From positions 6,014,001 through 6,078,000 of the forward strand of contig NZ_CP108032.1 in assembly GCF_036169555.1 (NCBI RefSeq): 64,000 nucleotides of DNA, in the 5' to 3' direction. A program made the translations under genes and the position numbers. The DNA is from Streptomyces sp. NBC_00306. GTDB lineage: Bacteria > Actinomycetota > Actinomycetes > Streptomycetales > Streptomycetaceae. The notes under the pieces were generated by a model, which had not been told where the DNA came from, searched no databases, and saw only the letters and a list, made by a program, of their open reading frames with translations. Below, in pieces: positions 17,596-26,993 of this stretch (position 1 is its first letter; each line of letters starts with the position of its first letter).

Positions 17596-18351
17596 ATGCT
17601 TGTCGCCGCCGCCGTGTGCCCCAGTCCGCCGCTGCTCGTGCCCGAGGTCGCCGCGGGCGCCGCGCCCGAACTCGACGTGGCGCGTACCGCGTGCGCGGAT
17701 GCCCTTGGGGTGCTCGCCGCCGCCCGCCCCGATCTGCTGGTCGTGGTCGGGCCCACCGGTGAGAGCGACAGCGGTCCGTATGCCGCCGGGGCGCCCGGTT
17801 CCTTCCGTGGCTTCGGCGTGGACGTCGATGTCCGCCTCGGTGACGACCGGGCTCAGACGCTGGACCGGATCCTGCCGCTGCCTCTCGCGGTCGGTGCCTG
17901 GCTGCTCGACCGCGCCCAGTGGTCGGGCCCGGTGGAGGGCCTCGGTGTCGGCGAGGACCTCTCTGCCGAGCGCTGCGCCGAGACGGGGCGGGAGCTCGGT
18001 GCCCGGGCCGGGCGGGTCGCTCTGCTGGTGATGGGCGACGGCAGCGCCTGCCGCACGCTCAAGGCACCGGGCTACCTGGACGAGAGGGCCGCGGACTTCG
18101 ACGCGCTCGCCGCGCGTGCGCTCGGCGACGCCGATGTCGAGGCGCTGAAGGCACTGGACGAGTCCCTGGCGTATGAACTCAAGGCGGCGGGGCGGGCCCC
18201 CTGGCAGGTTCTCGCCGGGGCGGCCGAGGGCGCCGATCCTGAGGGCCGGCTGCTGTACGACGACGCTCCGTACGGCGTCGGCTACTTCGTGGCCACCTGG
18301 TCCTGGACCGGCCACCTGGTCCTGGACCGGCCCCCGGCCCTGGACCGGTAG
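17596..18351 (+). CDS. Class III extradiol dioxygenase (LigB)-like protein
   Basis: This 251-residue protein begins MLVAAAVCPSPPLLVPEV. Together with RPDLLVVVGPTGESDSGPY and a later GDGSACRTL, it resembles the LigB-like subunit fold of class III extradiol dioxygenases. Canonical iron-binding His residues are not evident, so catalytic activity is doubtful. Homologues are widely conserved in actinobacteria between miaB and miaA, suggesting a housekeeping role. The ATG at 17596 follows the MITE-like element by about 110 bp. A 19-bp perfect hairpin follows the gene. Confidence 0.75.
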   Translation: MLVAAAVCPSPPLLVPEVAAGAAPELDVARTACADALGVLAAARPDLLVVVGPTGESDSGPYAAGAPGSFRGFGVDVDVRLGDDRAQTLDRILPLPLAVGAWLLDRAQWSGPVEGLGVGEDLSAERCAETGRELGARAGRVALLVMGDGSACRTLKAPGYLDERAADFDALAARALGDADVEALKALDESLAYELKAAGRAPWQVLAGAAEGADPEGRLLYDDAPYGVGYFVATWSWTGHLVLDRPPALDR

Positions 18352-18377
18352 TGGTGCGCTCCCGGGCCCGTCGACTC

Positions 18378-18423
18378 AACGGCGGACGGCCGCGGACATG
18401 TCGTTCCGCGGCCGTCCGCCGTT
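18378..18423. terminator. Perfect 19-bp hairpin, bidirectional terminator
   Basis: A 19-bp perfect stem (arms 18378-18396 and 18405-18423) with an 8-nt loop lies between the LigB-like gene (plus) and the small acidic protein gene (minus). It can terminate transcripts from both sides. Confidence 0.85.
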
Positions 18424-18472
18424 CAGTACCGCCGGCCCGGAGAGCAGGCGGTTTGGTGGCTGCCGAGCAACC

Positions 18473-18778
18473 TCAGGTGCGCGCGCTCTCGCCCGCTGTC
18501 GTCTCCGCCGCCTCCTCGGCCGACTGCTGCTTCGGGATCTCCACGACGTCGGCGCTGGGGGCCTCCGCGGCCTCCGGCTCGTCGGACGTGGCGGCCTCCG
18601 GCGTCACCGGGGACGCCTCCGCCTCGGGGGCGGCCTCGCGGGCGGTCTCCGAGGCCGCGTCGGAGACTGCTTCGGCAGCGCCATCGGCCGGGTCCTCCGC
18701 CGTCACCGGCGCGGCGTTCGTCTCCTCGGACGGCGCCTCGGGTGTCGCCTTACGGCGGAAACGTGAAAAAACGCCCAT
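18473..18778 (-). CDS. Small acidic low-complexity protein
   Basis: This 101-residue protein begins MGVFSRFRRKATPEAPSEE, a short basic N-terminus, and is then almost entirely Ala, Glu, Ser, Thr, Pro and Asp. No domain is recognisable; such proteins next to miaA in Streptomyces have been given loose names such as 'gliding motility protein', which I do not endorse. The ATG at 18778 is chosen for the basic N-terminus; the open frame upstream overlaps the divergent miaA promoter region. Likely intrinsically disordered. Function is unknown. Confidence 0.65.
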   Translation of the reverse strand: MGVFSRFRRKATPEAPSEETNAAPVTAEDPADGAAEAVSDAASETAREAAPEAEASPVTPEAATSDEPEAAEAPSADVVEIPKQQSAEEAAETTAGESART

Positions 18779-18960
18779 ATCTACTCCAAAACCTACTCGT
18801 GTGGGCGAAGTTCCGTACCGCCCGGAGCGTCTCCTTGCGCCGCCCGCGGGCACCGGTCGGTAAACCGGCGTTCGGAACCTCGCAACAGGCAACGAACCCC
18901 CGGCCGTACCGTCACCTCGCTCGTTCGGGGACTCCTCCGCATGTTTGCGAAACTGGGTCG

Positions 18961-19899
18961 GTGAGAACTGCAGCTCCCGCACCGCGGGTCATCGCCGTCG
19001 TCGGTCCCACCGCGGCCGGAAAGTCCGATCTGGGTGTCTTTCTCGCCCAGCAGCTCGGGGGCGAGGTCGTCAACTCCGACTCCATGCAGCTCTACCGGGG
19101 GATGGACATCGGCACCGCCAAACTGACGCCCGGCGAGCGCGGCGGCGTCCCGCACCATCTCCTCGACATCTGGGACGTCACCGAGGCCGCGAGCGTCGCC
19201 GAGTACCAGAGGCTGGCCCGCGCGGAGATCGACCGGCTGCTCGCCGCGGGCCGCACCCCGGTTCTCGTCGGCGGTTCCGGGCTGTACGTACGCGGTGCCA
19301 TCGACGCCCTCGAATTCCCCGGCACCGACCCGGCGATCCGCGCCCGCCTGGAGGACGAACTCGCCGAGCTCGGCCCCGGCGCTCTGCACGACCGGCTCGC
19401 CGCCGCCGATCCCGGCGCGGGCAAGGCGATCCTCCCCAGCAACGGCCGCCGTATCGTCCGAGCACTCGAAGTGATCGAGATCACCGGCCGGCCCTTCACT
19501 GCCAATCTGCCCGGCCATGACGCCGTCTACGACACCGTGCAGATCGGCGTCGACGTCGAGCGGCCCGAGCTCGACGAACGCATCGCGCTGCGTGTCGACC
19601 GGATGTGGGAGGCGGGGCTCGTCGACGAGGTGCGCGCCCTGGAGGCGCTGGGACTGCGGGAGGGGCGCACGGCCTCACGCGCGCTCGGCTACCAGCAGGT
19701 CCTCACGGCGCTCGCGGGGGAGTGCACCGAGCAGGAGGCGCGCGCGGAGACCGTACGCGCTACCAAACGCTTCGCGCGCCGTCAGGATTCGTGGTTCCGC
19801 AGGGACCCGCGTGTGCACTGGCTGAGCGGGGCTGCCGCCCACCGGGAGGAACTTCCGCATCAGGCGCTGACGTTGGTCGAACGAGCGGTCACAGCCTGA
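18961..19899 (+). CDS. miaA: tRNA dimethylallyltransferase
   Basis: MiaA (312 aa) transfers a dimethylallyl group from DMAPP to N6 of A37 in tRNAs reading UNN codons, producing the substrate of MiaB. The P-loop GPTAAGKSDLG is at about residue 15. The family segments VNSDSMQLYRGMDIGTAK, PHHLLDI and LVGGSGLYVRGAIDAL follow, and ATKRFARRQDSWFRRD lies near the C-terminus. The GTG at 18961 gives a normal-length enzyme; no strong ribosome site precedes it. The gene is divergent from the small acidic protein and probably not in an operon with the following membrane protein. Confidence 0.96.
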   Translation: MRTAAPAPRVIAVVGPTAAGKSDLGVFLAQQLGGEVVNSDSMQLYRGMDIGTAKLTPGERGGVPHHLLDIWDVTEAASVAEYQRLARAEIDRLLAAGRTPVLVGGSGLYVRGAIDALEFPGTDPAIRARLEDELAELGPGALHDRLAAADPGAGKAILPSNGRRIVRALEVIEITGRPFTANLPGHDAVYDTVQIGVDVERPELDERIALRVDRMWEAGLVDEVRALEALGLREGRTASRALGYQQVLTALAGECTEQEARAETVRATKRFARRQDSWFRRDPRVHWLSGAAAHREELPHQALTLVERAVTA

Positions 19900-20004
19900 T
19901 CACGTGATGGCATCGGGACGCCCTGCCCGTCATTTCGGCGCCCCGGACCGTGCCATCATCGAGCATCGATCGACGGTGAGTCCGAGTTGGGAGGGCGCGT
20001 GGCG

Positions 20005-20445
20005 ATGGAGGCCGGCCCTCATGACACAGAGCAACAACCGCTGGGCGCGACGGACAGCGCGTCCCGGTTGAGCCCTGACGGACCCGACGAGCAGGACGTT
20101 CTCGCGGACGAGGTCGAGGTCGAACTCCGGCCGCCGCGCCGGCTGCGGATCTGGCAGCTCGCCCCCATCGTGATGCTCGCCGCCCTCGGCTCGCTGATGT
20201 TCGCCTTCCCCCTCGCCTTCGGCACCGGGGACGGCGGCGCGGTCGTCGCCATGTTGGGCCTCCTGATCAGCTGCTGCGCCGCGGGCTGGGGCGTCATGGC
20301 CGCCCGCCGGGTCGGCCACATCTGGCCCGGACTGCCGCCCCGCGGCTCCGGCGAACGTCCCGACTGGCGTGTCATCGCCCTCTACGTCGGCGTGGGCGTC
20401 GTCATCGTCACGCTCGCCGTCTGGCGCGTGGCCCGCCTCCGCTGA
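20005..20445 (+). CDS. Small two-segment membrane protein
   Basis: This 146-residue protein has an acidic, variable N-terminus of about 45 residues. Two hydrophobic segments follow close together (IVMLAALGSLMFAFPLAF and VVAMLGLLISCCAAGWGVMA), and a third lies near the C-terminus (VIALYVGVGVVIVTLAVW). The ATG at 20005 has GGGAGGG 9 nt upstream; a GTG at 19999 is too close to that site. No family is recognised. It lies between miaA and dapF on the same strand and may be transcribed with dapF. Confidence 0.7.
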   Translation: MEAGPHDTEQQPLGATDSASRLSPDGPDEQDVLADEVEVELRPPRRLRIWQLAPIVMLAALGSLMFAFPLAFGTGDGGAVVAMLGLLISCCAAGWGVMAARRVGHIWPGLPPRGSGERPDWRVIALYVGVGVVIVTLAVWRVARLR

Positions 20446-20530
20446 CTCCTGCCGCGGCGCACCCCTCGGTCGCGCCGGGGAGTCCGCCTCGGATCACCCG
20501 TTGTCGCACCATCCTCGTACGATGGACGGC

Positions 20531-21445
20531 GTGAGCACCTCGCAGACCTCGGCGGTCCCCTTCCTCAAGGGTCACGGGACCGAGAACGACTTCGTGATCG
20601 TCCCCGACCCGGACAACGTCATCGACCTGCCCGCCTCCGTCGTCGGGCGGCTGTGCGACCGCCGGGCCGGCATCGGCGGAGACGGGCTGCTGCACGTCGT
20701 GCGCTCCGCGGCCCATCCCGAGGCGCGGGCCATGGCGGACGAGGCCGCATGGTTCATGGACTACCGCAATGCCGACGGGTCCATCGCCGAGATGTGCGGC
20801 AACGGCGTACGCGTCTTCGCCCGCTACCTCCAGCGGGCGGGCCATGTCGAGTCCGGCGATCTCGCCGTGGCCACCCGCGGCGGCGTCAAGACCGTGCACA
20901 TCGCGAAGGGCGCACCCGGCAGCGGAGCCGACGCGGGTGACATCACCGTGTCGATGGGCCGGGCGGCCCTGCCCGGACAGACCGTCACCGTCACGGTGCA
21001 GGACCACAGTTGGCCCACACAGAACGTGAACATGGGCAATCCGCACGCCGTCGCCTTCGTCGAGCACCTCGACGACGCGGGCACCCTGTACACCGAACCG
21101 TCCTTCTCCCCGGCGGCCGTCTACCCGGACGGGGTGAACGTCGAGTTCGTCGTCGACCGCGGTGAACGCCATGTCGCCATGCGGGTACACGAACGCGGCT
21201 CCGGCGAGACCCGCTCCTGCGGCACCGGTGCCTGCGCCGTCGCCGTCGCGGCGGCCCGCAGGGACGGCATCGACCCCGCGGCCACCGGTGTCCCCGTGAC
21301 GTACACCGTGGATCTGCCGGGCGGACGGCTGGTGATCACGGAGCGTCCCGACGGAGAGGTCGAGATGACCGGGCCCGCTGTGATCGTCGCCGAGGGGTAC
21401 ATCGAGTCCGGTCTCCTCGCACAGACCGAAACCCCGCTCGGATAG
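20531..21445 (+). CDS. dapF: Diaminopimelate epimerase
   Basis: DapF (304 aa) interconverts LL- and meso-diaminopimelate in the lysine and peptidoglycan pathway. Both catalytic cysteines are present: EMCGNGVRVFARYL (first half) and RSCGTGACAVAVA (second half). The N-terminal FLKGHGTENDFVIVPD is typical of actinobacterial enzymes. The GTG at 20531 (MSTSQTSAV) has GGA at close spacing; the ATG at 20522 in the same frame is an alternative. Streptomyces uses LL-DAP in its wall and needs this epimerase for meso-DAP and lysine. Confidence 0.95.
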   Translation: MSTSQTSAVPFLKGHGTENDFVIVPDPDNVIDLPASVVGRLCDRRAGIGGDGLLHVVRSAAHPEARAMADEAAWFMDYRNADGSIAEMCGNGVRVFARYLQRAGHVESGDLAVATRGGVKTVHIAKGAPGSGADAGDITVSMGRAALPGQTVTVTVQDHSWPTQNVNMGNPHAVAFVEHLDDAGTLYTEPSFSPAAVYPDGVNVEFVVDRGERHVAMRVHERGSGETRSCGTGACAVAVAAARRDGIDPAATGVPVTYTVDLPGGRLVITERPDGEVEMTGPAVIVAEGYIESGLLAQTETPLG

Positions 21446-21586
21446 AGCTTCGCTCGAATGGGTGATCCGGTTCACGCTCAGCGAGAGCCGGACTGCGCCA
21501 CGTGGTGGGCTCGGTAGCATCAAGCACCGGCCCGGAGGGCACGCCTGCTCTTCCACCGCCGGTCGATTGTTGCCGGAGGTGCCCCC

Positions 21587-23665
21587 ATGAGTGCAGAGGC
21601 CGCCAACCCTGGTGCCCACAGCCGCAGACGCGGCCGTCCCAGGATCGACCTCCGCCGGCTGGGGCGTGCCGCGCTCCTCGGACCCGCCGGGCGTGACCGG
21701 CTGCCCGACGCCATCGGGCATGTCGCCGAAGCGCACCGCGCCCACCACCCCGACGCCGACCTCGCCATCCTGCACAAGGCGTACGTCCTGGCGGAGACGT
21801 CGCACCGCGGACAGTTCCGCAAGAGCGGCGAGCCCTACATCACCCATCCGCTCGCGGTCACGCTGATCCTCGCCGAACTGGGCGCCGAGACCACGACGTT
21901 GACGGCGTCTCTGCTCCACGACACCGTCGAGGACACCGATGTGACGCTGGAGCAGGTGAAGGCGGAGTTCGGCGCCGAAGTCGCCTATCTCGTCGACGGA
22001 GTCACCAAGCTGGAGAAGGTCGACTACGGCGCCGCCGCCGAACCCGAGACCTTCCGGAAAATGCTCGTCGCCACCGGCAACGACGTCCGCGTCATGTCCA
22101 TCAAGCTCGCGGACCGGTTGCACAACATGCGCACGCTCGGTGTGATGCGCCCCGAGAAACAGGCCCGCATCGCCAAGGTCACCCGCGACGTCCTCATCCC
22201 GCTCGCCGAACGGCTCGGCGTCCAGGCGCTCAAGACCGAGCTGGAAGACCTCGTCTTCGCCATCCTTCACCCGGAGGAGTACGAGCAGACCCGCGCCTTG
22301 ATCGCCGAGAACACCGCCGCCGGAGAGCTGCTCGATGCCATGGCGGAGCGATTCGGCGCGGTGCTGCGGGAGGCGGACATCACCGCCGAAGTCCTCATCA
22401 GGCCGCGGCACTTCGTCTCCGTTCACCGCGTCAGCCTCAAGCGCGGCGATCTGCGCGGCACGGACTTCGGACGCCTGCTGGTCCTCGTCGGCGAGGATGC
22501 CGACTGCTACGCGGTCCTCGGCGAACTGCACACCTGCTTCACGCCGGTGATCTCCGAGTTCAAGGACTTCATCGCCGCCCCCAAGTTCAACCTGTACCAG
22601 TCGCTGCACACCGCCGTCGCGGGCCCGGACGGTGCGGTCGCCGAAGTCCTCATCCGTACGCACCAGATGCACAAGGTCGCCGAGGCCGGCGTCATCGCGC
22701 TCGGCAATCCGTACGTACCCCTGGAAGGTGCGGAACCGGCCGACGGCGAGCGCGCCGACCCCACCCGGCCGGGCTGGCTCTCCCGGCTGCTGGAGTGGCA
22801 GGAGTCCACGCCGGACCCCGACACCTTCTGGACGTCGCTGCACGCCGATCTGGCGCAGGACCGCGAGATCACGGTCTTCCGTGCCGACGGGCGGATGCTC
22901 GGTCTGCCCGCGGGCGCGAGCTGCGTCGACGCCGCCTACGCGCAGTACGGCGAGGAGGCCCACGCCTGCATCGGCGCGCGCGTCAACGGCCGTCTGGCGA
23001 CGCTGAGTACGGTGCTCAGCGACGGCGACACGGTGCATCTGCTGCTTGCCCACGACTCCGCATCGGGGCCCTCGCCGGAATGGCTCGACCACGCCCGCAC
23101 GCCCGCGGCGCGCATCGCCATCACCACCTGGCTCCAGGCCAACCCCGAGGAGACCAAGGACGCGGCGGCGGCGCCCCGCCGGCCCGTACCCGTCACCACC
23201 GAGCGGCCCGCCGACGCGAACGCGGTCGTCGATCTGCCCGACGCGACCGTACGGCTCGCCGGCTGTTGTACACCCGTACCGCCCGACGCCGTCACCGGCT
23301 TCGCCGTACGCGGCGGAGTGGTGACCGTCCATCGCGAGGAGTGTTCCGCCGTCGCGCGGATGAGGTCCCTGGAGCGCGAGCCGATCAAGGTCAGCTGGGG
23401 CGACGCCGCCGCATGCCGGGTCACCCTGGTCGCCGAGTCCTTCGGCCGTCCCCGGCTCCTCGCCGATCTCACCGAGGCCATCGCCACCGAGGGCGCCGCC
23501 ATCGTCTCCGCGACCGTCGAGCCGCCGAGCCAGTCGCGCGTCCGCCACACCTACACCCTGCAACTCCCCGACGCGGCCGGGCTTCCCGCCCTGATGCGCG
23601 CCATGCGCGATGTGCCGGGGGTGTACGACGTGAGCCGCACCCAGCATCCGGCGGCCACCACCTGA
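21587..23665 (+). CDS. rshA: RelA/SpoT-family protein RshA
   Basis: This 692-residue protein has the long-RSH domain order. The N-terminal HD hydrolase shows HPLAVTLILAEL, LLHDTVEDTDVT and IKLADRLHNMRT, so all metal and catalytic residues are present. A synthetase domain follows (RPRHFVSVHRVSLKRG to EVLIRTHQMH), then TGS (ITVFRADGRMLGLPAGAS), the Cys motif LAGCCTPVPPDAV and a C-terminal ACT domain. The synthetase looks partly degenerate: the usual YRKM basic loop is HRVS, NGYQS is NLYQS and the Arg of the D-L-x-A-x-R strand is hydrophobic. This predicts mainly (p)ppGpp hydrolysis. It is the orthologue by context of S. coelicolor rshA, the second RSH besides relA. Confidence 0.88.
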   Translation: MSAEAANPGAHSRRRGRPRIDLRRLGRAALLGPAGRDRLPDAIGHVAEAHRAHHPDADLAILHKAYVLAETSHRGQFRKSGEPYITHPLAVTLILAELGAETTTLTASLLHDTVEDTDVTLEQVKAEFGAEVAYLVDGVTKLEKVDYGAAAEPETFRKMLVATGNDVRVMSIKLADRLHNMRTLGVMRPEKQARIAKVTRDVLIPLAERLGVQALKTELEDLVFAILHPEEYEQTRALIAENTAAGELLDAMAERFGAVLREADITAEVLIRPRHFVSVHRVSLKRGDLRGTDFGRLLVLVGEDADCYAVLGELHTCFTPVISEFKDFIAAPKFNLYQSLHTAVAGPDGAVAEVLIRTHQMHKVAEAGVIALGNPYVPLEGAEPADGERADPTRPGWLSRLLEWQESTPDPDTFWTSLHADLAQDREITVFRADGRMLGLPAGASCVDAAYAQYGEEAHACIGARVNGRLATLSTVLSDGDTVHLLLAHDSASGPSPEWLDHARTPAARIAITTWLQANPEETKDAAAAPRRPVPVTTERPADANAVVDLPDATVRLAGCCTPVPPDAVTGFAVRGGVVTVHREECSAVARMRSLEREPIKVSWGDAAACRVTLVAESFGRPRLLADLTEAIATEGAAIVSATVEPPSQSRVRHTYTLQLPDAAGLPALMRAMRDVPGVYDVSRTQHPAATT

Positions 23666-23730
23666 CCTCGTTCGGGTGGCGCGACGCGCGTCGTCACCGC
23701 CGCCGCCGTACGCGCTGGTAGCGGTAGGGC

Positions 23731-25194
23731 ATGCTGCTCTCTTCCCGGCGCCGTCTGCGTGCCGCCCTGCTGGCCGCCGCGTCGGCCACCCTCGTCGCCG
23801 CCGCCCTGCCGTCACCGACGCCGCTCGGCATCGGCGACCCGCTGTTCCCGCACCTCGGCAATCCCGGCTACGACGTGGTCGCCTACGACATCGACCTCAC
23901 CTACAACGGCACCAACACCACACCGCTGGACGCCGTCACCAGGATCGACGCCGTCGCCACCCAGCGGCTCGACCGCATCAACCTCGACTTCACCCACGGC
24001 ACGGTGAGCGAAGTCGTGGTGAACGGCCTTCCGGCCGAGTTCGCCACCGCGGGCGAGGACCTCGTCGTCGAACCGGCCGTCGCCCTTCAACGCGGCTCCC
24101 AGGTGCGCATCACCGTCGCGCACACCAGCGACCCGAGGGGCGCGGCCAGTGCGGGCGGCTGGGTGCGCACCGGGGACGGGCTGGCCATGGCCAACCAGGC
24201 CGACGCCGCCCACCGGGTGTTCCCGTCGAACGACCATCCCGCCGACAAGGCGTTCTTCACCTTCCGCATCACCGCCCCCAGCCAGCTCACGGCGGTGGCC
24301 AACGGGCTCGCCGAGTCGAAGCGCCGGAACGGCACCACCACCACCTGGTCCTACCGCACCGCCCACCCCATGGCCACCGAGCTGGCGCAGGTCTCCATCG
24401 GCTCCTCGGCCGTGGTGAACCGCCACGGCCCCGGCGGACTGCCCGTGCGCGACGTGGTCCCCGCGAAGGACCGGGACCGGCTGGAGAAGTGGCTGGCGAA
24501 GACGCCCGGCCAGCTCGAGTGGATGGAGGAGAAGGCCGGCCGCTACCCCTTCGAGACCTACGGCGTGCTGGTCGCCGACGCCGACACCGGGTACGAGCTG
24601 GAGACCCAGACCCTCTCGCTGTTCGAACGCGCGCTCTTCACGAACCCCGCCTACCCGGAGTGGTACGTCGACTCGATCATGGTGCACGAGCTGGCCCACC
24701 AGTGGTTCGGCAACAGCGTCTCACCCCGCACCTGGTCCGACCTGTGGCTCAACGAAGGCCACGCCACCTGGTACGAAGCCCTCTACGCGGAGGAGAAGTC
24801 CGGCCACACGGTCGAGAGCCGGATGCGCGAGGCGTACAAGCACTCCGACCAGTGGCGGACCGACGGCGGCCCGCCGGCGGCACCGAAGCCGCCCGCCCCG
24901 GGGAAGAAGATCAGCCTCTTCCGCCCGGTGGTCTACGACGGCAGCGCGCTGGCCCTCTACGCACTGCGGCAGACGATCGGCAAGGAGGCCTTCGAGAAGT
25001 TGGAGCGGACCTGGGTGAGTGAGCACCGGGACGGCACCGCGACCACCGCGGACTTCACCGCACTCGCCTCCGAGATCGCGGGGCGTGACCTCTCGGTGTT
25101 CTTCCGTGAGTGGCTCTACGGGCAGCGGACCCCGGCCATGCCGGGCCACCCGGACTGGCGTACCACGGCTCCGAAGCAGGCCGCGGCCCGGTGA
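23731..25194 (+). CDS. Secreted M1-family zinc metallopeptidase
   Basis: This 487-residue peptidase has an Arg-rich N-terminus and hydrophobic segment (residues about 9-26), consistent with a signal peptide. The zinc site is HELAHQWFGN, and the third ligand Glu occurs 19 residues on in LWLNEGHATW. YELETQTLS corresponds to the exopeptidase motif region of aminopeptidase N relatives. It is shorter than classical aminopeptidase N (about 850 aa) and lacks the C-terminal helical domain, like other compact actinobacterial M1 enzymes. Its likely role is extracellular peptide hydrolysis. Confidence 0.88.
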   Translation: MLLSSRRRLRAALLAAASATLVAAALPSPTPLGIGDPLFPHLGNPGYDVVAYDIDLTYNGTNTTPLDAVTRIDAVATQRLDRINLDFTHGTVSEVVVNGLPAEFATAGEDLVVEPAVALQRGSQVRITVAHTSDPRGAASAGGWVRTGDGLAMANQADAAHRVFPSNDHPADKAFFTFRITAPSQLTAVANGLAESKRRNGTTTTWSYRTAHPMATELAQVSIGSSAVVNRHGPGGLPVRDVVPAKDRDRLEKWLAKTPGQLEWMEEKAGRYPFETYGVLVADADTGYELETQTLSLFERALFTNPAYPEWYVDSIMVHELAHQWFGNSVSPRTWSDLWLNEGHATWYEALYAEEKSGHTVESRMREAYKHSDQWRTDGGPPAAPKPPAPGKKISLFRPVVYDGSALALYALRQTIGKEAFEKLERTWVSEHRDGTATTADFTALASEIAGRDLSVFFREWLYGQRTPAMPGHPDWRTTAPKQAAAR

Positions 25195-25364
25195 AATAAG
25201 GGTGACGGCCCCGGAGGCACCGTGCGACCATCATCAGGTCGGCGACGCGGCCGGGGCCGGAATCTCCCCACGGGAATGATCCGGGCCCGTCACCCGTTGT
25301 CACTGACATACGTACCGGAGCTCTCCGGCACGTCACGGCATTTTTCTTCGACGCAAAGGATCCA

Positions 25365-26855
25365 ATGACCTCCTCTTCATCCCCTTCCCAGGACGAGCAG
25401 AGTTTCGCGGAGACGCGCACCGAGAGCCTTCGGGCCGATGCCCTGATGGAAGAGGACGTCGCCTGGAGCCACGAGATCGACGGAGACCGGGACGGCGATC
25501 AGTTCGACCGTTCCGAGCGTGCGGCGCTACGGCGTGTGGCGGGCCTCTCCACCGAGCTCGAGGACGTCACCGAGGTCGAGTACCGGCAGCTGCGCCTGGA
25601 GCGCGTGGTGCTCGTCGGTGTCTGGACCACGGGGACGGTGCAGGACTCGGAGAACTCCCTCGCAGAGCTTGCGGCCCTCGCCGAGACGGCGGGCGCCCTG
25701 GTCCTCGACGGTGTCATCCAGCGCCGCGACAAGCCGGACCCGGCCACCTACATCGGCTCCGGCAAGGCGCAGGAGCTGCGGGACATCGTGCTCGAGACCG
25801 GCGCCGACACCGTTGTCTGCGACGGTGAGCTGAGCCCCGGCCAGCTGATCCACCTGGAAGACGTCGTCAAGGTCAAGGTGGTCGACCGGACCGCACTGAT
25901 CCTCGACATCTTCGCCCAGCACGCCAAGTCCCGAGAGGGCAAGGCGCAGGTGGCCCTGGCACAGATGCAGTACATGCTGCCGAGGCTGCGCGGCTGGGGT
26001 CAGTCGCTGTCCCGGCAGATGGGTGGCGGCGGCGGTGGCGGCATGGCCACCCGAGGCCCCGGTGAGACCAAGATCGAGACGGACCGTCGTCGGATCCGCG
26101 AGAAGATGGCGAAGATGCGCCGGGAGATCGCGGAGATGAAGACCGGCCGCGAGATCAAGCGGCAGGAGCGCCGGCGCAACAAGGTGCCTTCCGTGGCGAT
26201 CGCCGGTTACACCAACGCCGGAAAGTCGTCCCTGCTCAACCGCCTCACGGGCGCCGGTGTCCTGGTGGAGAACTCCCTGTTCGCCACCCTGGACCCGACC
26301 GTCCGCCGAGCCGAGACGCCGAGCGGCCGGCTCTACACGCTGGCCGACACCGTCGGGTTCGTACGGCATCTGCCGCACCACCTCGTCGAGGCGTTCCGCT
26401 CCACCATGGAAGAGGTCGGTGACGCCGATCTGATCCTGCACGTGGTGGACGGCTCGCACCCCGCACCGGAGGAGCAGCTGGCCGCCGTGCGTGAGGTGAT
26501 CCGCGATGTGGGTGCGGTCGACGTACCCGAGATCGTGGTGATCAACAAGGCGGACGCGGCCGACCCGCTGGTGCTGCAGCGACTGCTGCGCATCGAGCGG
26601 CACGCGATCGCGGTGTCGGCCCGGACCGGCAAGGGTATCGACGAGCTGCTGGCGCTCATCGACATCGAACTGCCGCGGCCCGAGGTCGAGATCGAGGCAC
26701 TCGTTCCGTACACGCAGGGCAGCCTGGTCTCGCGGGTGCACGCCGACGGTGAGGTCCTCTCCGAGGAGCACACCACGGAGGGCACTCTGCTCAAGGCGCG
26801 GGTGCACGAGGAGCTGGCCGCCGCGCTGGCCCCCTATGTACCGGTGCCTCACTGA
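25365..26855 (+). CDS. hflX: Ribosome-associated GTPase HflX
   Basis: HflX (496 aa) is a GTPase that splits stalled ribosomes under stress. The N-terminal HflX domain includes TYIGSGKAQEL and VVCDGELSPGQ, followed by a coiled Lys/Arg-rich linker. The G-domain has G1 GYTNAGKSSL, G2/G3 in ATLDPT and ADTVGFVRHLP, and G4 NKAD. A Gly-rich GGGGGGMATRGPGETK segment precedes it, as in the family. The N-terminal 75 residues are an actinobacterial extension. The ATG at 25365 is preceded by AAAGGA. A 17-bp perfect hairpin follows. Confidence 0.96.
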   Translation: MTSSSSPSQDEQSFAETRTESLRADALMEEDVAWSHEIDGDRDGDQFDRSERAALRRVAGLSTELEDVTEVEYRQLRLERVVLVGVWTTGTVQDSENSLAELAALAETAGALVLDGVIQRRDKPDPATYIGSGKAQELRDIVLETGADTVVCDGELSPGQLIHLEDVVKVKVVDRTALILDIFAQHAKSREGKAQVALAQMQYMLPRLRGWGQSLSRQMGGGGGGGMATRGPGETKIETDRRRIREKMAKMRREIAEMKTGREIKRQERRRNKVPSVAIAGYTNAGKSSLLNRLTGAGVLVENSLFATLDPTVRRAETPSGRLYTLADTVGFVRHLPHHLVEAFRSTMEEVGDADLILHVVDGSHPAPEEQLAAVREVIRDVGAVDVPEIVVINKADAADPLVLQRLLRIERHAIAVSARTGKGIDELLALIDIELPRPEVEIEALVPYTQGSLVSRVHADGEVLSEEHTTEGTLLKARVHEELAAALAPYVPVPH

Positions 26856-26886
26856 TCGCCCGACTGATCGCGCACTGATCACAGCC

Positions 26887-26925
26887 GACGGCGCCCGCCC
26901 CTCGTCGAGAGGGGCGGGCGCCGTC
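26887..26925. terminator. Perfect 17-bp hairpin between hflX and peptidase gene
   Basis: GACGGCGCCCGCCCCTC (26887-26903) pairs exactly with 26909-26925 around a 5-nt loop. It lies in the convergent gap and can terminate both hflX and the minus-strand peptidase gene. Confidence 0.9.
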
Positions 26926-26993
26926 GCTCTGTTGCGCGGGCTGTCCGGCGGTGGTGGTCCGCGCTCACCCGAGGGTGACGTCCCGCGCCGGGT

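Noticed and set aside
20408..23815. A 1135-codon open frame antisense to dapF and rshA
   Set aside because: It spans two well-recognised genes and the gap between them and encodes no recognisable motif, so it reflects codon bias.
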